A stretch of DNA of 64,000 bases from Coix lacryma-jobi var. lacryma-jobi. Taxonomy: Eukaryota; Streptophyta; Magnoliopsida; Poales; Poaceae. Position 1 is the first letter of the stretch. Every line of letters starts with the position of its first letter. A program made the translations under genes and the position numbers. Below, piece by piece: positions 33,240 through 45,821 of this stretch. The stretch spans positions 24,065,000 through 24,128,999 of the forward strand of contig CM019828.1 of NCBI GenBank assembly GCA_009763385.1. Direction: 5' to 3'. The notes below the pieces were generated by a model that saw only the letters and a list, made by a program, of their open reading frames with translations, was not told the DNA's origin and made no database searches.

Positions 33240-33566
33240 TCCGCGCCACTCCAACCCCGGCCTTCTCAGGATCGATCGCAAGAGAGAATCCTACCAAACC
33301 TTAGCTACCAACTCACCACCACGCCACTCGACCGCGCAAAGGGGAAACCTAAAAACTAACTCTTCATCAGCTTTCCTCTACTATCTTTCTGCTGCTTCGA
33401 TCGGCGCTTATTACTACGACGACACCGGCCGCGAGCGAGCCTGCTAGTGCTAGCTAGCTAGCTTCCGTGACGAAAGTAGCTATATTAAAGAGGGTAATAA
33501 GGACGAGCGAGAGAAGAACAGCTGGTCTCGATCAGCTCTTATCATCATCGTCGCCAGGAATCCAGG

Positions 33567-36296
33567 ATGACCGTCGTCGACGCCGTCGTCTCCGCCACTG
33601 ATGCCGGCGCCGCCCCTGCCGCCGCCGCGGCGCCGGCGCCGGCGCAGCCCGGGAACGGGCAGACCGTGTGCGTCACCGGCGCGGCCGGGTACATCGCCTC
33701 GTGGCTCGTCAAGCTGCTGCTCGAGAAGGGATACACTGTCAAGGGCACCGTCAGGAACCCAGGCATGCATGCTGCCTTTTTTTGTTCTACATGACGACGA
33801 CGACGACGTACGATTAACACGTTTCTGTGTTAATTAATGGCGATATATATATATGGCGGCCCGCAGATGACCCGAAGAACGCGCACCTCAAGGCGCTGGA
33901 CGGCGCCGCCGAGCGGCTGATCCTCTGCAAGGCCGACCTCCTGGACTACGACGCCATCTGCCGCGCCGTGCAGGGCTGCCAGGGCGTCTTCCACACCGCC
34001 TCCCCCGTCACCGACGACCCGGTGAGTGATCGACTTCGCCTCGCACGACGACGCATCACGTACGGCGGCGCCGGCGGCAGGCAAACTCGATCGACGTACT
34101 GCTAGCTCCGACGACCCTCTTGCTGCATGCTGACATATATGACTTTGGCGTACATACTATCAGGAGCAAATGGTGGAGCCGGCGGTGCGCGGCACCGAGT
34201 ACGTGATCAGCGCGGCGGCGGAGGCCGGCACGGTGCGGCGGGTGGTGTTCACGTCCTCCATCGGCGCGGTGACCATGGACCCCAACCGCGGGCCCGACGT
34301 CGTCGTCGACGAGTCGTGCTGGAGCGACCTCGAGTTCTGCAAGAAAACCAGGGTGGGTGCTTGGTCACTTTTGGCTCTACTAGCTTTAATTTGCCGGTCT
34401 TGTCGTCTCCCGGCCTCTATATCATCTCTATATCTATCCCTAACCTCACTGCATCCTGCTGCTACCTTTCGCTAGCTAGCTGCTGCACCATATTAGTATT
34501 TTCTTTCTGTTTTTGTTTTCTTTGGGATCTACATAAAAAAAGGGTGAAAGAAACACTAAAGATAGCTATCATGAGATATAGGTGAATTATTACCTATTGA
34601 CATCATGCACTACCAACCGAACCCTAGCTAAAGAGAGAGTTCGACTTAATTTTGAGGGCAGCCAATAGAATCAAGTGCTCATCGATATGATGGTGCCTGT
34701 CGAAAGCACACACAGCAGCTAGCACAAGATTTGAACCAGAACTTTGTATAGTAGTGATCGACGACCTGCACTAGCTATCCGGCCAACCCAAAGCCCCAAA
34801 GAATGAATAAAGCAATAGTTTCAGAAAAAATGAAGAACACACAAAAAAAAGAGAAATCATGTGGATGTAACGTACGTGAATCCTGCATGGGTCCGGGCCA
34901 CGCACGGCGATAGACACATGTTTGGCATGCAGAGCTATGATATGCCTGTGCTTATCATTTGCACAGCTTGGAACATGGAAATTTCAATTCAACTGGCCGG
35001 AAAATACGACGCCTGTTGCATGCTGAACGGCTGAACGCATGGACAGATCGACGACACAAGCTAGTGATGGGCCGGTCGGCCTGCTTTTGTCGTCATTACT
35101 CTGTGGACGCGCGCAACTTTGCCTTTGTTGAGCGAACAAATTCTATATATGTTGCCTTGCTTTAAGAGAGAGAAGCTGCTAGCTGATGCATGGCTAGCTT
35201 TATTTTGCAAATGGTCAAAACCTTCTTTTCATGGTGTGTAGTAGCTCCAGAGTTACTTTGTGTGCAGTCGATTGATTTTGAGTGGTAAATAAACGTTCCG
35301 TCCACATGCATCTAGCTAGCAGATTATCTAATATTACTATGGTCGATCATCTATATGCTCTTTCCCAACTCTACCCGGCCAAAAAATTCCAATTTACTTG
35401 CTGGGGAGTGGGGAGGAAAACACACATTTTTTTTTTGTCTTTCTCACGCAACAACTACGTCAGCATGACACACCAATATTGTTGTTGGCCACCAGTACGT
35501 TCACCTGCTTCATCGATCACGCACCAGCAGCTACTGCTGTAGTACGTGCAACCAGCTGCTGCAGTGCATATGCTGTGATCATTCATCGTATATAATCTGA
35601 ATGAATCTCTGGTCCGGCCGGCCGGTTCTGACGCACGCGAGGCCGGATATATATGCTGATGCATGCCTGCATGCAGAACTGGTACTGCTACGGCAAGGCG
35701 GTGGCGGAGCAGGCGGCGTGGGACGCGGCCCGGCATCGCGGCGTGGACCTGGTGGTGGTGAACCCGGTGCTGGTGGTGGGCCCGCTGCTGCAGGCGACGG
35801 TGAACGCGAGCATCGCGCACGTGGTCAAGTACCTGGACGGGTCGGCGCGCACCTTCGCCAACGCCGTGCAGGCGTACGTGGACGTGCGCGACGTCGCCGA
35901 CGCGCACCTCCGCGTCTTCGAGAGCCCCCGCGCGTCCGGCCGCCACCTCTGCGCCGAGCGCGTGCTCCACCGCGAGGACGTCGTCCGCATCCTCGCCAAG
36001 CTCTTCCCCGAGTACCCCGTCCCCACCAGGTATTTTTATTACTATTTATAGTAATAAGCTACCGACCACATTTTTAGTTCATAAATGCTGGCACGCATCG
36101 CATGCATGTCGATCTAATTCCTCCGCACGTACTAACTAATGAACAAGAATATGCATGCTAATAAGAACCATATATATACGACTACGAGTATGATTTAGGT
36201 GCACTTTAATTTAGCGGTTGGCATGTCCATGCCAAGCCTATGTCAGCTCACCTACAACAAACACAATAACACGCTTGGTCTTGCTCCTTGGTTGAA

Positions 36297-36337
<41 letters not shown>

Positions 36338-39212
36338 TATGTATGTACTATGTCGTTATTTGTCGCCGTTACTACCTAATTGCTTACTACTCTGCGCCAC
36401 TGTGCAGTGTAAGAAACAACACGTACTGATGATGTATTAGGTACGTAGCTAGGGCAAGCAAATAAAAGCAAGTGTGATATAGTACACTACTACACAAATC
36501 GGTGGCTCCCAGCGTGGTAGGTAACGATGGATAGGACCGCGCGGCCGGTGCACACTGCTCATCCTATCGTCATCAGTTCTCGCTCGCTCGGCGTGCACAC
36601 GTAAGCAAAGCAAAGCAAATAAGTGATCGATGATGATCAGCTCAAGGGTTCATCAGGTGAACCAACTACGTACACTGATCCCGGCCTTGTATCCTGACGT
36701 ACGCTGGCTTGAGCGTACTGTACAAGTTAGCTAGCAGACGATCACACGTAACGGCGTACGCTTCCAATCGTTGTCGTCGCATGCTAATAAAATAATAATG
36801 CAAGTCGTGCGTGCGTGGTAGATCGAGCTCTCACGCACTGCACGGCCATGGTGGTCAAGAGTTTACTACCGCACGAGACGACGGCGACGGTCCCTAGGTC
36901 ACTGTCCAGAGATCGATCGAGCGGACGGAATACACAATGGATCGGAGGAGCTAGCGGCATTTTATGTACAATGGACGGCCGCCGGAGCGCGGCGCCGTCC
37001 ATAGGTTCGCTCGCCGCCGTACGTGCACGTCGCCGTCGACGGAAGTAGGTGAGGTGGTCGATCGGAGCCCAATTCACCTCTAGCTTTCTGCATGTCACAA
37101 CTGGAAGAACGACTTCAACCAGAACCAGATATATATATAGGAGGAGCGATCGGAGCTAGCTTGGCCACTAGTCTACCACTCTACCTTTGCAGCATAGTTA
37201 GCTTTGCCAGTGTATAGCGCGCGTGAGCGAGAGCACTTGGAAGGGTAGCTGTCGGAGCGCGGTAGAAATCTGCATCGTCACAGCGGGAAAAGTAGCGTAC
37301 GTTCATGTGGTCGTCTTTGCAAAGCTCGGTCGTCAAGCGACGGCCATTATCATATCCTGTCTGATTCTCTGATCCGTGTTCGCTTTGGCCGTTGTTGGCC
37401 AGTCGGGTACGGCCGTTGCTGGTATACATCGCCATCCACCATGCGTCCATGCTTGACTTGGGTTTGTATGTATTGGCAGAATCCTGGAGCAGATGCGGCA
37501 TTTGCTCGCGTCTGCGTTAGTGCGTTCTCTTCTCTGCTGCAACAACCCTGCCTGCTTGTTTCCTAGTAGCTAGCTGCATGCTATTTGGTTCCATTGTTGA
37601 CCACCACACTTAATTATTATTATATCTAGCTAGGAGAGAAATTATTGCTCACAGAAAAGAAACACTACTGACCATGCATGGATGCAAATTAAAAGAGACA
37701 ACAATGCAACGTACTAGAGCATGGAAAATATACATGTCAGAAAACATACGTACAGTACTATACTAGCACAACCACGACCGACTTGCACACAAAATATATA
37801 GTTTCATCTAATAATAAGAAACAGTTTAAACAACCAATCTACAGTAAGAAACAGAGGAAGGAACATAGAAACTTCCTAGGTCGAATCAATTGGGAGCAGT
37901 TTCTTGAGGAGTCACCTCTGCGGTAGGCCATCTTGAAGGTCCTAAATCAATTCGTAGCAACTTCTTGAGCAGTGACCTCTGCAGTAGGTCATCTTTCCCG
38001 TCACCCTAGCTGCCACCGGATGGATACTTATTAATAGCACGAGCACTAGAAATTTACATGGATCCTAGTCTAGCTAGATAGTTGCTTTCGATCGCTATTT
38101 TTTATAACTACTATACAAGCTAGGTCCACTGAAAGCACTCACGTACTGTACGTACTGTATATATGTAGTAACTTGTGGCTAGAATTACCGAGTCCAGGCC
38201 ATTATCGTTACCAGCCACACAAGAAAGCAAAGCATGGCAGCTAGTAATCATAAATCATGCGTTATTTTCCTACTACATCATCACTTATAGATGCACGATT
38301 GAGACACGCAAGCTACTATTACACGATCATGTGGAATATTTACACTCCACCCTCCAGTATTTTTCAAACAAACCATGGACGACAGAGAGAGGTTAGTCTC
38401 ATTCAAAGAACACGGAAGCGCGCTGAGAGACTTTGTAGGATGAGATGAGACTACAGATGGTCGATCGGCCGGAGTATTATTCAACTGCTGACTACGTACA
38501 AATGATATGATCTGCTTAATTACCAGCCTCTAACGCGCTGGCAATCTCGCTGCAACAGCGGTGGACCGGACTGGATTCTTTCGTTCACAGCTTTCCTATA
38601 CGACGACACTTTCCATACGACTGTTTCAAAGATACCTCGCTCGCGTACGTCGTCGACCATTTCCCCCTTGCTGTCGTAATCTCACGTTATTACCGATGAA
38701 ACCTGACCTTAATTAGTTAGCATCCACCATCCATCACTGCATTAGCATATTGTACGTCGCAATGCTTCGGGTCCAAGCAGAGGAATCTCACCTGCCCACA
38801 GGACAACCATGTGTAGTCTACACTGGAATTGATTGATACTACAACTAAGAATCAATGCTCCGGCCTCTAGTCCTTTTTTAGGATGACCTTGACCCTGTAT
38901 TTGCAAGCCAGGCTTGGGTCCTGTGACGATCGATCATCATGATTGAAACCTGCATGCTCCGTTGAGCTGACCGTGTGCTGGGCGTTTATTTGGTGCAGGT
39001 GCTCCGACGAGCTGAATCCGCGGAAGCAGCCGTACAAGTTCTCGAACCAGAAGCTCCGGGACCTGGGGCTGGAGTTCCGGCCGGTGAGCCAGTCGCTCTA
39101 CGATACGGTGAAGAACCTTCAGGAGCAGGGCCACCTGCCGGTGCTCGGAGAGCAGACGACGGACGCCCCCGCCGCCGAGCCGCAGCAGGGAGGAATCGCC
39201 ATCCGCTCGTGA
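33567..39212 (+). CDS. CCR1: Cinnamoyl-CoA reductase 1 (five exons, 368 aa)
   Basis: Exons: 33567-33762, 33867-34021, 34164-34352, 35677-36029 and 38999-39212. They join in frame to 1107 nt including TGA. The enzyme reduces hydroxycinnamoyl-CoA esters, mainly feruloyl-CoA, to aldehydes with NADPH, the committed step towards monolignols, in the cytosol. An Ala/Pro-rich N-terminus precedes the NADPH-binding loop VTGAAGYIASW (G38xxG41xxA44). The catalytic residues are Ser148/149 in VFTSS and Tyr183/Lys187 in NWYCYGK, the CCR signature, which starts exon 4. Length and sequence match the grass CCR1 group closely (maize CCR1 is about 371 aa). No stops or frameshifts are seen. The start is chosen from the conserved MTVVDAVVS N-terminus. 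Intron 1 begins with GC instead of GT; the others are GT-AG. Confidence 0.96.
33763..33866 (+). other. CCR1: CCR1 intron 1 with GC-AG boundaries
   Basis: The exon ends AACCCAG and the intron starts GCATGCATG; the acceptor is CCCGCAG at 33866. This placement restores the conserved VRNPDDPKN reading across the junction. No GT donor nearby keeps the frame and the conserved residues, so a GC donor is required. Confidence 0.8.
34353..35676 (+). other. CCR1: CCR1 intron 3 (1324 bp)
   Basis: GT...AG intron starting GTGGGTGC and ending GCATGCAG. It separates KKTR from NWYCYGK, a boundary position I expect to be conserved in plant CCR genes. I see no coding sequence or clear transposon in it. Confidence 0.8.
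36030..38998 (+). other. CCR1: CCR1 intron 4 (2969 bp)
   Basis: GT...AG intron (GTATTTTT...TTGGTGCAG). It contains an (AT)n microsatellite and no recognised gene or transposon. It is the longest part of the gene and separates the conserved core from the variable C-terminal exon. Confidence 0.8.
36299..36334. repeat. (TA)18 microsatellite in CCR1 intron 4
   Basis: Eighteen uninterrupted TA units. Likely length-polymorphic. Confidence 0.95.
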
Positions 39213-39370
39213 TGAGAAGGAGACGCCACGTACAAATGTGTGAACACAAAAAGCGATGTTCATGCTGCCCTGCCCCTGCTGTGTAAACAAAACTAGTGTT
39301 TGTTCGCTGGCTGTTATCCCCTACCCTAAGCTTGTAACGTCATGTTTGTTCTTGTTTACTGTAGTGAGCG

Positions 39371-39376
39371 AATAAA
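39371..39376 (+). terminator. CCR1: Candidate polyadenylation signal of CCR1
   Basis: AATAAA lies 159 bp after the stop codon, in a stretch with T-rich and TGTTTG-like elements upstream, as expected for a plant 3' untranslated region. Confidence 0.5.
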
Positions 39377-39899
39377 AATGGTTAGTGTTCGTTCATTTTT
39401 CCATTTTGATCCAGGTCTTGTATCTTCCATTCTTTTTTTTTTTTTGCAGTTATTAAAATGGTTAGGCTCGGATGTAGGTTCGGATGGTCCGTCGGACGAT
39501 CCCGTGCTGCAAACCAAACAGGCTATAATAAAACACAACGTCTCACTAGGAAGGTTGCTATAATAAAACACAGGTTCGGATACTTTTAGCTTGCTAATAA
39601 AACACGAGACCAGCAATTCAGTCGTCAGATTCTTCGAAAAGAGGACACAGTCAATAGGAAGGTCCTCGTTTATGAAACTCGTCAAATAAACGTCTCACTA
39701 TTCATGTTTGTTTTGGTAGCTCATTTGCGTAAGAATTAGCTCTATTATTGGCCGGTGATGCAATAGTAGTACCTAGTAAAACACCAGTTTGCCATCTTTC
39801 CTTGATTTTGATGTTATAAACAAAATATCATTGCAACTCACAAGAAACAATGACAGTTAGCAGCGCCAAGATCGCAACATTTGGAGTTAAGTAACAAGA

Positions 39900-40133
39900 C
39901 CAAGTACGAATCAAAAGGAAAGCAAAGAAACAACACTAAAACAAATGAGTTGGTAAACAGAGAGGAGTGCACAAAATAAGAAATCCGGAGAAGAACAATA
40001 TCTCAACTCCCAAGACCAAATTAGAATAAAAAGGAAAGCAAGAAAGAGAGCGCTAAAACAAATGGGTTGGTAAATCAGATAGAAGAGTACAAAACAAGGA
40101 AACTGGAGTAAATAATATCACAACTCCCAACCT
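39900..40133. repeat. Imperfect tandem duplication, about 115-bp unit
   Basis: Two diverged copies share AAAAGGAAAGCAA, GCTAAAACAAATGGGTTGG or a variant, an AGTGCACAAAA/AGTACAAAA block and ATCWCAACTCCCAA. The first runs from about 39900 to 40012 and the second from about 40013 to 40133. Confidence 0.65.
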
Positions 40134-40656
40134 AACATATCTCTGACTTCCTGAAACTAATAATGGTTATGGAGATACAAGGAATTTACGACACGCAAAT
40201 AGACTCGAGTTTGTTACTACACGGTGTGATGCCCAATCATTGTAAAGAGACGATAGAACTTGCACAGCATCACAACCTACCGCAACAAAAATATTATCAA
40301 TAAAATTGTATCGTGAAGTGTGAGCAGAGAGCCCAGAAAGAAGCCTGTATAAAACCAAGCCCTTGCTGAACTAAATGAATTTCAGTTCTAAGAAAGAATT
40401 TGTGTAGCCACTACAGTAATGTTCAATATTATTATAGCAACATATGGAAGTATGGAACTTCGAGCAACATGCTAAGTACACAGTCCTAACTCATGGGGAT
40501 ATTCCTGATTTATGAATGTGTATCTTAAATGCAAAAGTAAACTCTCAAAGTTGAAATTCCAAATTCCAATACAATAGTTTTCCTAGGTAAAACAAGTCTA
40601 GCAGCCTCTAAATATTGAAAGTTGTGCTAGCGAGTGCTAACAAATGCTCTTTTTTG

Positions 40657-40720
40657 GATAAAACTTACCAGAGATACTTTAATTGGCATGTGACGATTTT
40701 ATCCTCTGGTAAGTTTTATC
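40657..40720. repeat. Inverted repeat, 17-bp perfect arms
   Basis: GATAAAACTTACCAGAG at 40657-40673 is the exact complement of 40704-40720, with a 30-base loop. The flanks suggest no MITE family that I know. Confidence 0.75.
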
Positions 40721-42656
40721 TGCGGAACCTGGCTTCAAGAAAAAACTGAACTCACCCTATTTGGTTTAGCATAGTAGTAGTTTGCTGAGTCTTGTGGAAG
40801 TCAAGGAACAATGTAGTGTGTGAAAATAATAATTCTCAAAGGAATGGGTCAGTGATATTCTTCATTTATGTTGTTATTCAGGAATAGAAGAGTTTTTGAG
40901 AGTAAGAATTAGACATTGTGGACACGATGTGATTGAGGGATGAGAGTGGAACTTCAAACATCATCAGGGTGTGATAAAGAAGGCAATAATTGGGGATCAG
41001 ATAAAAACTCCAGTAGTTTACTTTACAGTTCAGTTTCCTGCATGCAGTTTAAGTTATCATTTACATTGAGATTATCAGGCTGGTAACCCCAGCTCTCATG
41101 AATTTAGTAACTACGAAGATCAAAGTTGTAAAACCAGGGGACCAAGTTTAAGCTTAATTTTCAGAGCAGCTATCAAAGGTCTAATCGCCTTCATCGAAAC
41201 TGCTCATCTTTAAAAGCCATTTGAGTAGTTTTCATAGGTTTACACATCTTCATTTCCTAAATCTAGACATGCTAAATGACACAAATCTACTTCTACAGCA
41301 TTAAAAAAAGAGCATAAACTACGAGTCATTATAAAGTATCACACCCATCAATCCATGTCAGAAATATGGACATAACTAATTGAACAAGATTGCTTCAAAA
41401 ATAACTAGTTGAACAAGTGACTGTTTGAAATCTCTTGTTATAGGAGAAAATAGGAAAAAATAAAGAAACAAACAAAACATCAAATGATCTTGCGAAGTCA
41501 ATCTTTCGGATGGCAGTTTTGTGAAGCTCATTGTTTGCAATGGCAAATAGCCAATTTTCTCCTCCATATCAGACACATTCAGCTTCTAAAGAAAATCAAT
41601 AAATCAGTTTTAGCTGTCCAGTGTCAACAATTTACCATCTGTTAGCACATCCAATGGCACAATGTTATGCAAGCATCAAACCCATGCTATCTAGAACAAA
41701 GGTCCAAACTTAGCTGTCACTTTCATTGCAATTGGATAAATCACCGCACTGGGTTATTGACCATGGATGAAAAAATACAGAAGATTGCATGGAAGCATTA
41801 CGGAAAGACATATAGAACCCTCAATAGAGTACTCAATTTATAATAGTCCATGTATGCAGTAACCTAAAAGGCAAGTCGCTATGTGCAAAATCAGTTCAAA
41901 CTTCAAAGGACTTCAGAAAACTACAAGGATTAATGCATAAAAAAAGTAGTTACAGGAAACAGAATGACTAAAGATGACAATTGAACAACAGTCCACTTTT
42001 GGAATACAGGTTGGCACTTAAAATCTGTATGCGTTAGGAGGTGTCAACTGATAACACTATACAAGGAAATGAAGCACCAGTGCATGAAATCCAGTAAGGT
42101 TTTAATATCAGCAGAGTGTTTTAGTTAGTATCACGTTTCAGTCACTGTTTGTAATTGCAAACCAGAATTTCAATATCATCATAGAACTTCCATAAGTATG
42201 AAATCATATTTTAGAAGAGCTATAAACACAACAAAGGATTACGAATGATGGACAGAAATAGCACCGATGGAATAAATATATTTTAGCTATGATGGTTAAC
42301 TGCATTCCAGGGTTAAGAAAACCATTGACCCAACAATATCCTTTGATCCCTCCGCTAACCAATTAAAAATATAAACAGGGCAAAAGAACAAAAGGTTTCA
42401 ATAAGGATTCTGGCAACCTGCGTGCCATGCCATCAGAAGAAGCAATGCAACTCAAGGAGAGATGTCCTGACATTAAGAAATTCAAATTCACATACAGATT
42501 CGCTCATCCATTAGCATTCAGGGCAATGTACACACCATCACATATGCATCCATCTAAATGATACCAAGCCTTAAACCAATACTATAGCATCTAGATAACA
42601 ACGTAGTACTGATCCAATTGAGCTCAATACCAAGATCTGAACTACAGGAGGGCTAC

Positions 42657-43218
42657 CTATTGCTTGAAGGTGTAGGGCTGGGGTAGCGAGATGGGGCCCC
42701 GGCGGTCTTCATCGCCGTCGAGCAGCCTCTGCACTCGCTTCTTGGCGCAGTACTGCCGGTCGAAGTGCTTCACCTGCAGATTAACCAATTCAGCCAATTG
42801 CGACGAAGAGAAAGCATGAAACGCGCAGAATCGTGCAGGGGCTAAGCGCAGACGGCGGCGCGGCGGACCAGAGGGCGCTTACCCAGGTGGGGCGGCAGTT
42901 GCTGACGAAGTTGGCGCGGGACTTCTTGCAGTCGGCGGGGTAGAGGAGCCCCATGGTGGCGATCTCGGTGGGCTTCTTGTTCGCGTGCTTCTCTACGCAC
43001 GCGTAGAAGGCATCCCGTGCCTGCGGAGAAGGGGCAGACAGTGCGTCACAAGCGGAAAGCCGGAGGGGAAGGAGAGGCCTTAGAGGGGCGGAGGAGCGCA
43101 GGGACGTGGCTGAGGACTGTACCTTGTAGCAGGCCTCGCGGCCCTTGGCGAGGACGTCGGGCATGACGGATCCGTCGGAGTTGTGGTAGTCGGCGTCGGC
43201 GTTCGCGGCGGTGGACAT
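42657..43218 (-). CDS. COA6: COA6-like cytochrome c oxidase assembly factor (three exons, 116 aa)
   Basis: Minus-strand exons 43218-43123, 43020-42883 and 42773-42657 join in frame with GT...AG introns of 102 and 109 bp. The product is a small twin-cysteine CHCH protein: C30 and C40 form a CX9C pair, C63 and C74 a CX10C pair, followed by WVKHFDRQYC. The CX9C-CX10C spacing and W(V/I)KHF motif fit COA6, a mitochondrial intermembrane-space factor that helps deliver copper to the COX2 subunit of complex IV; COX6B has the same spacing and is the main alternative. The conserved C-terminus (GPISLPQPYTFKQ) is present. Such proteins are usually imported and oxidised by Mia40. No defects are visible. 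Confidence 0.85.
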
Positions 43219-45821
43219 CGTCGGCTGCCAAGGCATGCGGGGGATTTGTTTGGGGGCTTTCGCTTGCGGAAGGGGAAAGGACATAGGTGGGCCGGCCCGA
43301 GGTGGATACGGGTCTCATACCATGTGGGCTTGGCTTCGGGGATCGTCCATGCTAAACGCCTGCCGGGCCGTAAAATAATTCATCGGCACGCCCGCACGGG
43401 CGCCGGGCCCAGCAGCCTAGTCAGCTGTGCTGACAGAGCAGCACAATGACCTAAATGATCTTTCTAATCGCAAACTCTAATGCGCTACCGATCGCGCGCG
43501 GTGCTGAGCGCGCGACCAGCACGCAAGCAGGTTCTAGGCCTGGCCCAGCTCGATAGCCAATGCGGGAGATGCAGGACATCTAGCCTAGGTTGGCCCAACA
43601 ATTTTTAATATACATCAGTATGTGCTGACGTAAGATGCTAATTGGAGATTTCAACTAAGCCATTTCAACTATTTAAAATATAATACCATTCTTATCAAAT
43701 ATCACTTTTTAATTTTGTTTGCATTATTACGTTTCTTATGATGAGATCTATAAAAGCAGACCCATAACACATGCTTTGTAACAATTTTTGTATACTAGCA
43801 ACTTATTATAGTGTAGTATATAGTAGCTACTTATGTATTAAGTGGTAGCAATTTATGTTGATATTTCAGCTACACATGGTCATTCACTTACGCTGATTAG
43901 GAGCGCTACAAGAGCCATACTAATTAGGGATGATTAACACAACACTTCTAGTTGTGTTTGGCTCAATATTTACTACTTAATTGCTACTTAGTTCTTTTTT
44001 CAGTGGTTTAGTTTTAGGAGTTGTTTTTAATTTCATTTTATTGTCAGTTCTAAATTTTCTTTTAGTTTTAGTTTAATTAGTTATAAGATTTAATAATTTA
44101 GTTTCAGTTTAATGAGTTATGAGAGTTAATCTTTTAGTTTTAGTTTCATGAGTTAGAAAATTTAGTCTTTTAGTTTCTTTTTAATTTCTATTTTCAGTCA
44201 AAATGTTTCTTTTAGTTTTATTTCTATTAGTTATGTGATTCAGATTTTTATAATATTTCATTTTTCAGTCAAGTTTTTTCTAAAAAATAGTTTCAAATTT
44301 CAATCACCCTTTTAGGTTCAAATGTCTTTCTAATTTCTACGTATTAGTTGTCTCACCTACAATATATAAGTTATAATAAAAGGCTAGCCATTCAACACAT
44401 AAGTTGGCAAAAAAAAACTGCCCTCAGTTTCAGTTTTTAGTCTTTTTTTTTACTTTTTTTGTTTCAGTTTTCAGTTTTCTTTTTGTATGTTTTTAAATTT
44501 CAGTATTCAATCACCCTTTTATGTTCCATGCATTTCTAAATCCTACATATCTGTTGTATAATAACTTACCTTCTAAGTTGGCCCCTTACACAATGCTTCT
44601 TCTTATAATTTGCCTATTAGAGTGCCAACTTTTCTTTTTTGGGTTGCTACTCCTGTCTTTTTAATAAATGTTCCTCTAACTTTTAGCTAGTCATGTTTCT
44701 CGGCGTATACAGTGGGTTTTATAATAACTTGCCACTCTAGTTGACATCTTATGCAATATTTGTTCTAATAATTTGTTCCAAGGTTGCAGTTTATCTTGTT
44801 TTGTATCACTACACTTGTTTTTTTAATAAATACCCTCGGTTGGTAGCAAGTCAAGTTTCCTTGTAATATATTTTATAATAACTTGTCCCCTAATTAGTAG
44901 TTTACGTAATGTTTATTTTTAATAAATTATTCATCCAAGTTGCGGCTTCTCTTGTTTCGGTACGGTACTATCTTTAGAGGTTAGTACCTTTATATAAATA
45001 TTATATAAAAAATTATTATTTTCCATAATTTTAGTATTATCTTTCTGATAATTTTAGTATTATGTTTTAGTTTTTTGTTTTTGACTATGTCTACTTTAGT
45101 TTTCAATTTCTCTTTATCAACTTTAGTTTAGTTTTCTAATAATTTGTCCCAGGATGACAGTAATTTGCTTATTTTTAACAAATATTTTTATTGCTCGTCA
45201 ATTTTAGTTTCTTTTTTCATTTGCTAACTTTAATTTTTTGATGTTTTTTATGTTTAAATACTTTCCTAAATACTACATATTAGTTGTGTAATAACTTACC
45301 TTCTCTAAGTTGACAACTTATGTAATGCTTCATCTAATAATTTATCCTCTCAAAATGCTTTATTTTAGACCGCTACTCTTTTTTAATGAATGTCCCTCCA
45401 ATTTGTCAGCTACTCATGTTTTCTCGACTTATATAGTGGGGTTATGCCCATCTAGGCAGCTTATGCCGTGCTTGTTCTAATAATTTGCCACAATAACTTG
45501 TTTCTTTGTAATAAATGTTTTTATTGCTTGTCAATTTCAGTTTTTTATTTCATTTGACAACTTTACTTTTTATTGTCTATGTTTCAATTTTAGCTATTTG
45601 TTTTTGTCAATTTAGTTTAATTATTTTTGTCAATTTCATTTTCTTTTGTAGCAAGTTATATTTCCTTAATCTTGTAATAAATACCTGTTGGCAGCAAGTC
45701 ATACTTTCTTTGCTTTTGTAATATGTTGTATATAACTTGCCCTCTAGCTAGTAGTGTATACAATGCTTGTTTTAATATTTTGCCCCTCCAGGTTGCAGTG
45801 TTTTCACTCGCTCCTCTCTTT
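43219..45821. other. COA6-like upstream region and AT-rich intergenic DNA with diverged repeats
   Basis: The first 200 bp hold the COA6-like promoter and leader. Around 43492-43525 lies a GC-rich palindromic stretch. From about 44040 there are many TTTTAGTTT units, and from about 44555 to 45790 a diverged repeat. No gene is recognised. Confidence 0.4.
44555..45790. repeat. Diverged tandem-like repeats, unit roughly 150-190 bp
   Basis: A word order recurs: ATAACTTGCCYTCTA, then CTTATGCAATG, then TTCTAATAATTTG, then GGTTGCAG, then TTTTAATAAATG, then GCAAGTCATGTTTC. Partial copies start near 44566, 44733, 44878, 45292 and 45730. The copies are much diverged, and the CACTA element at 45822 is inserted in the last one. 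Confidence 0.5.

Larger units (their letters stand above)
39400..42656. other. Intergenic between CCR1 and the COA6-like gene
   Basis: AT-rich DNA without a supportable coding region. It includes an imperfect tandem duplication near 39900-40133 and a hairpin at 40657-40720. The part nearest 42656 must contain the 3' untranslated region of the minus-strand COA6-like gene; I see no clear AATAAA on that strand. Confidence 0.4.

Noticed and set aside
33480..33820. Minus-strand frames opposite CCR1 exon 1
   Set aside because: They are complements of a GC-rich coding exon; the plus strand carries the conserved CCR protein.
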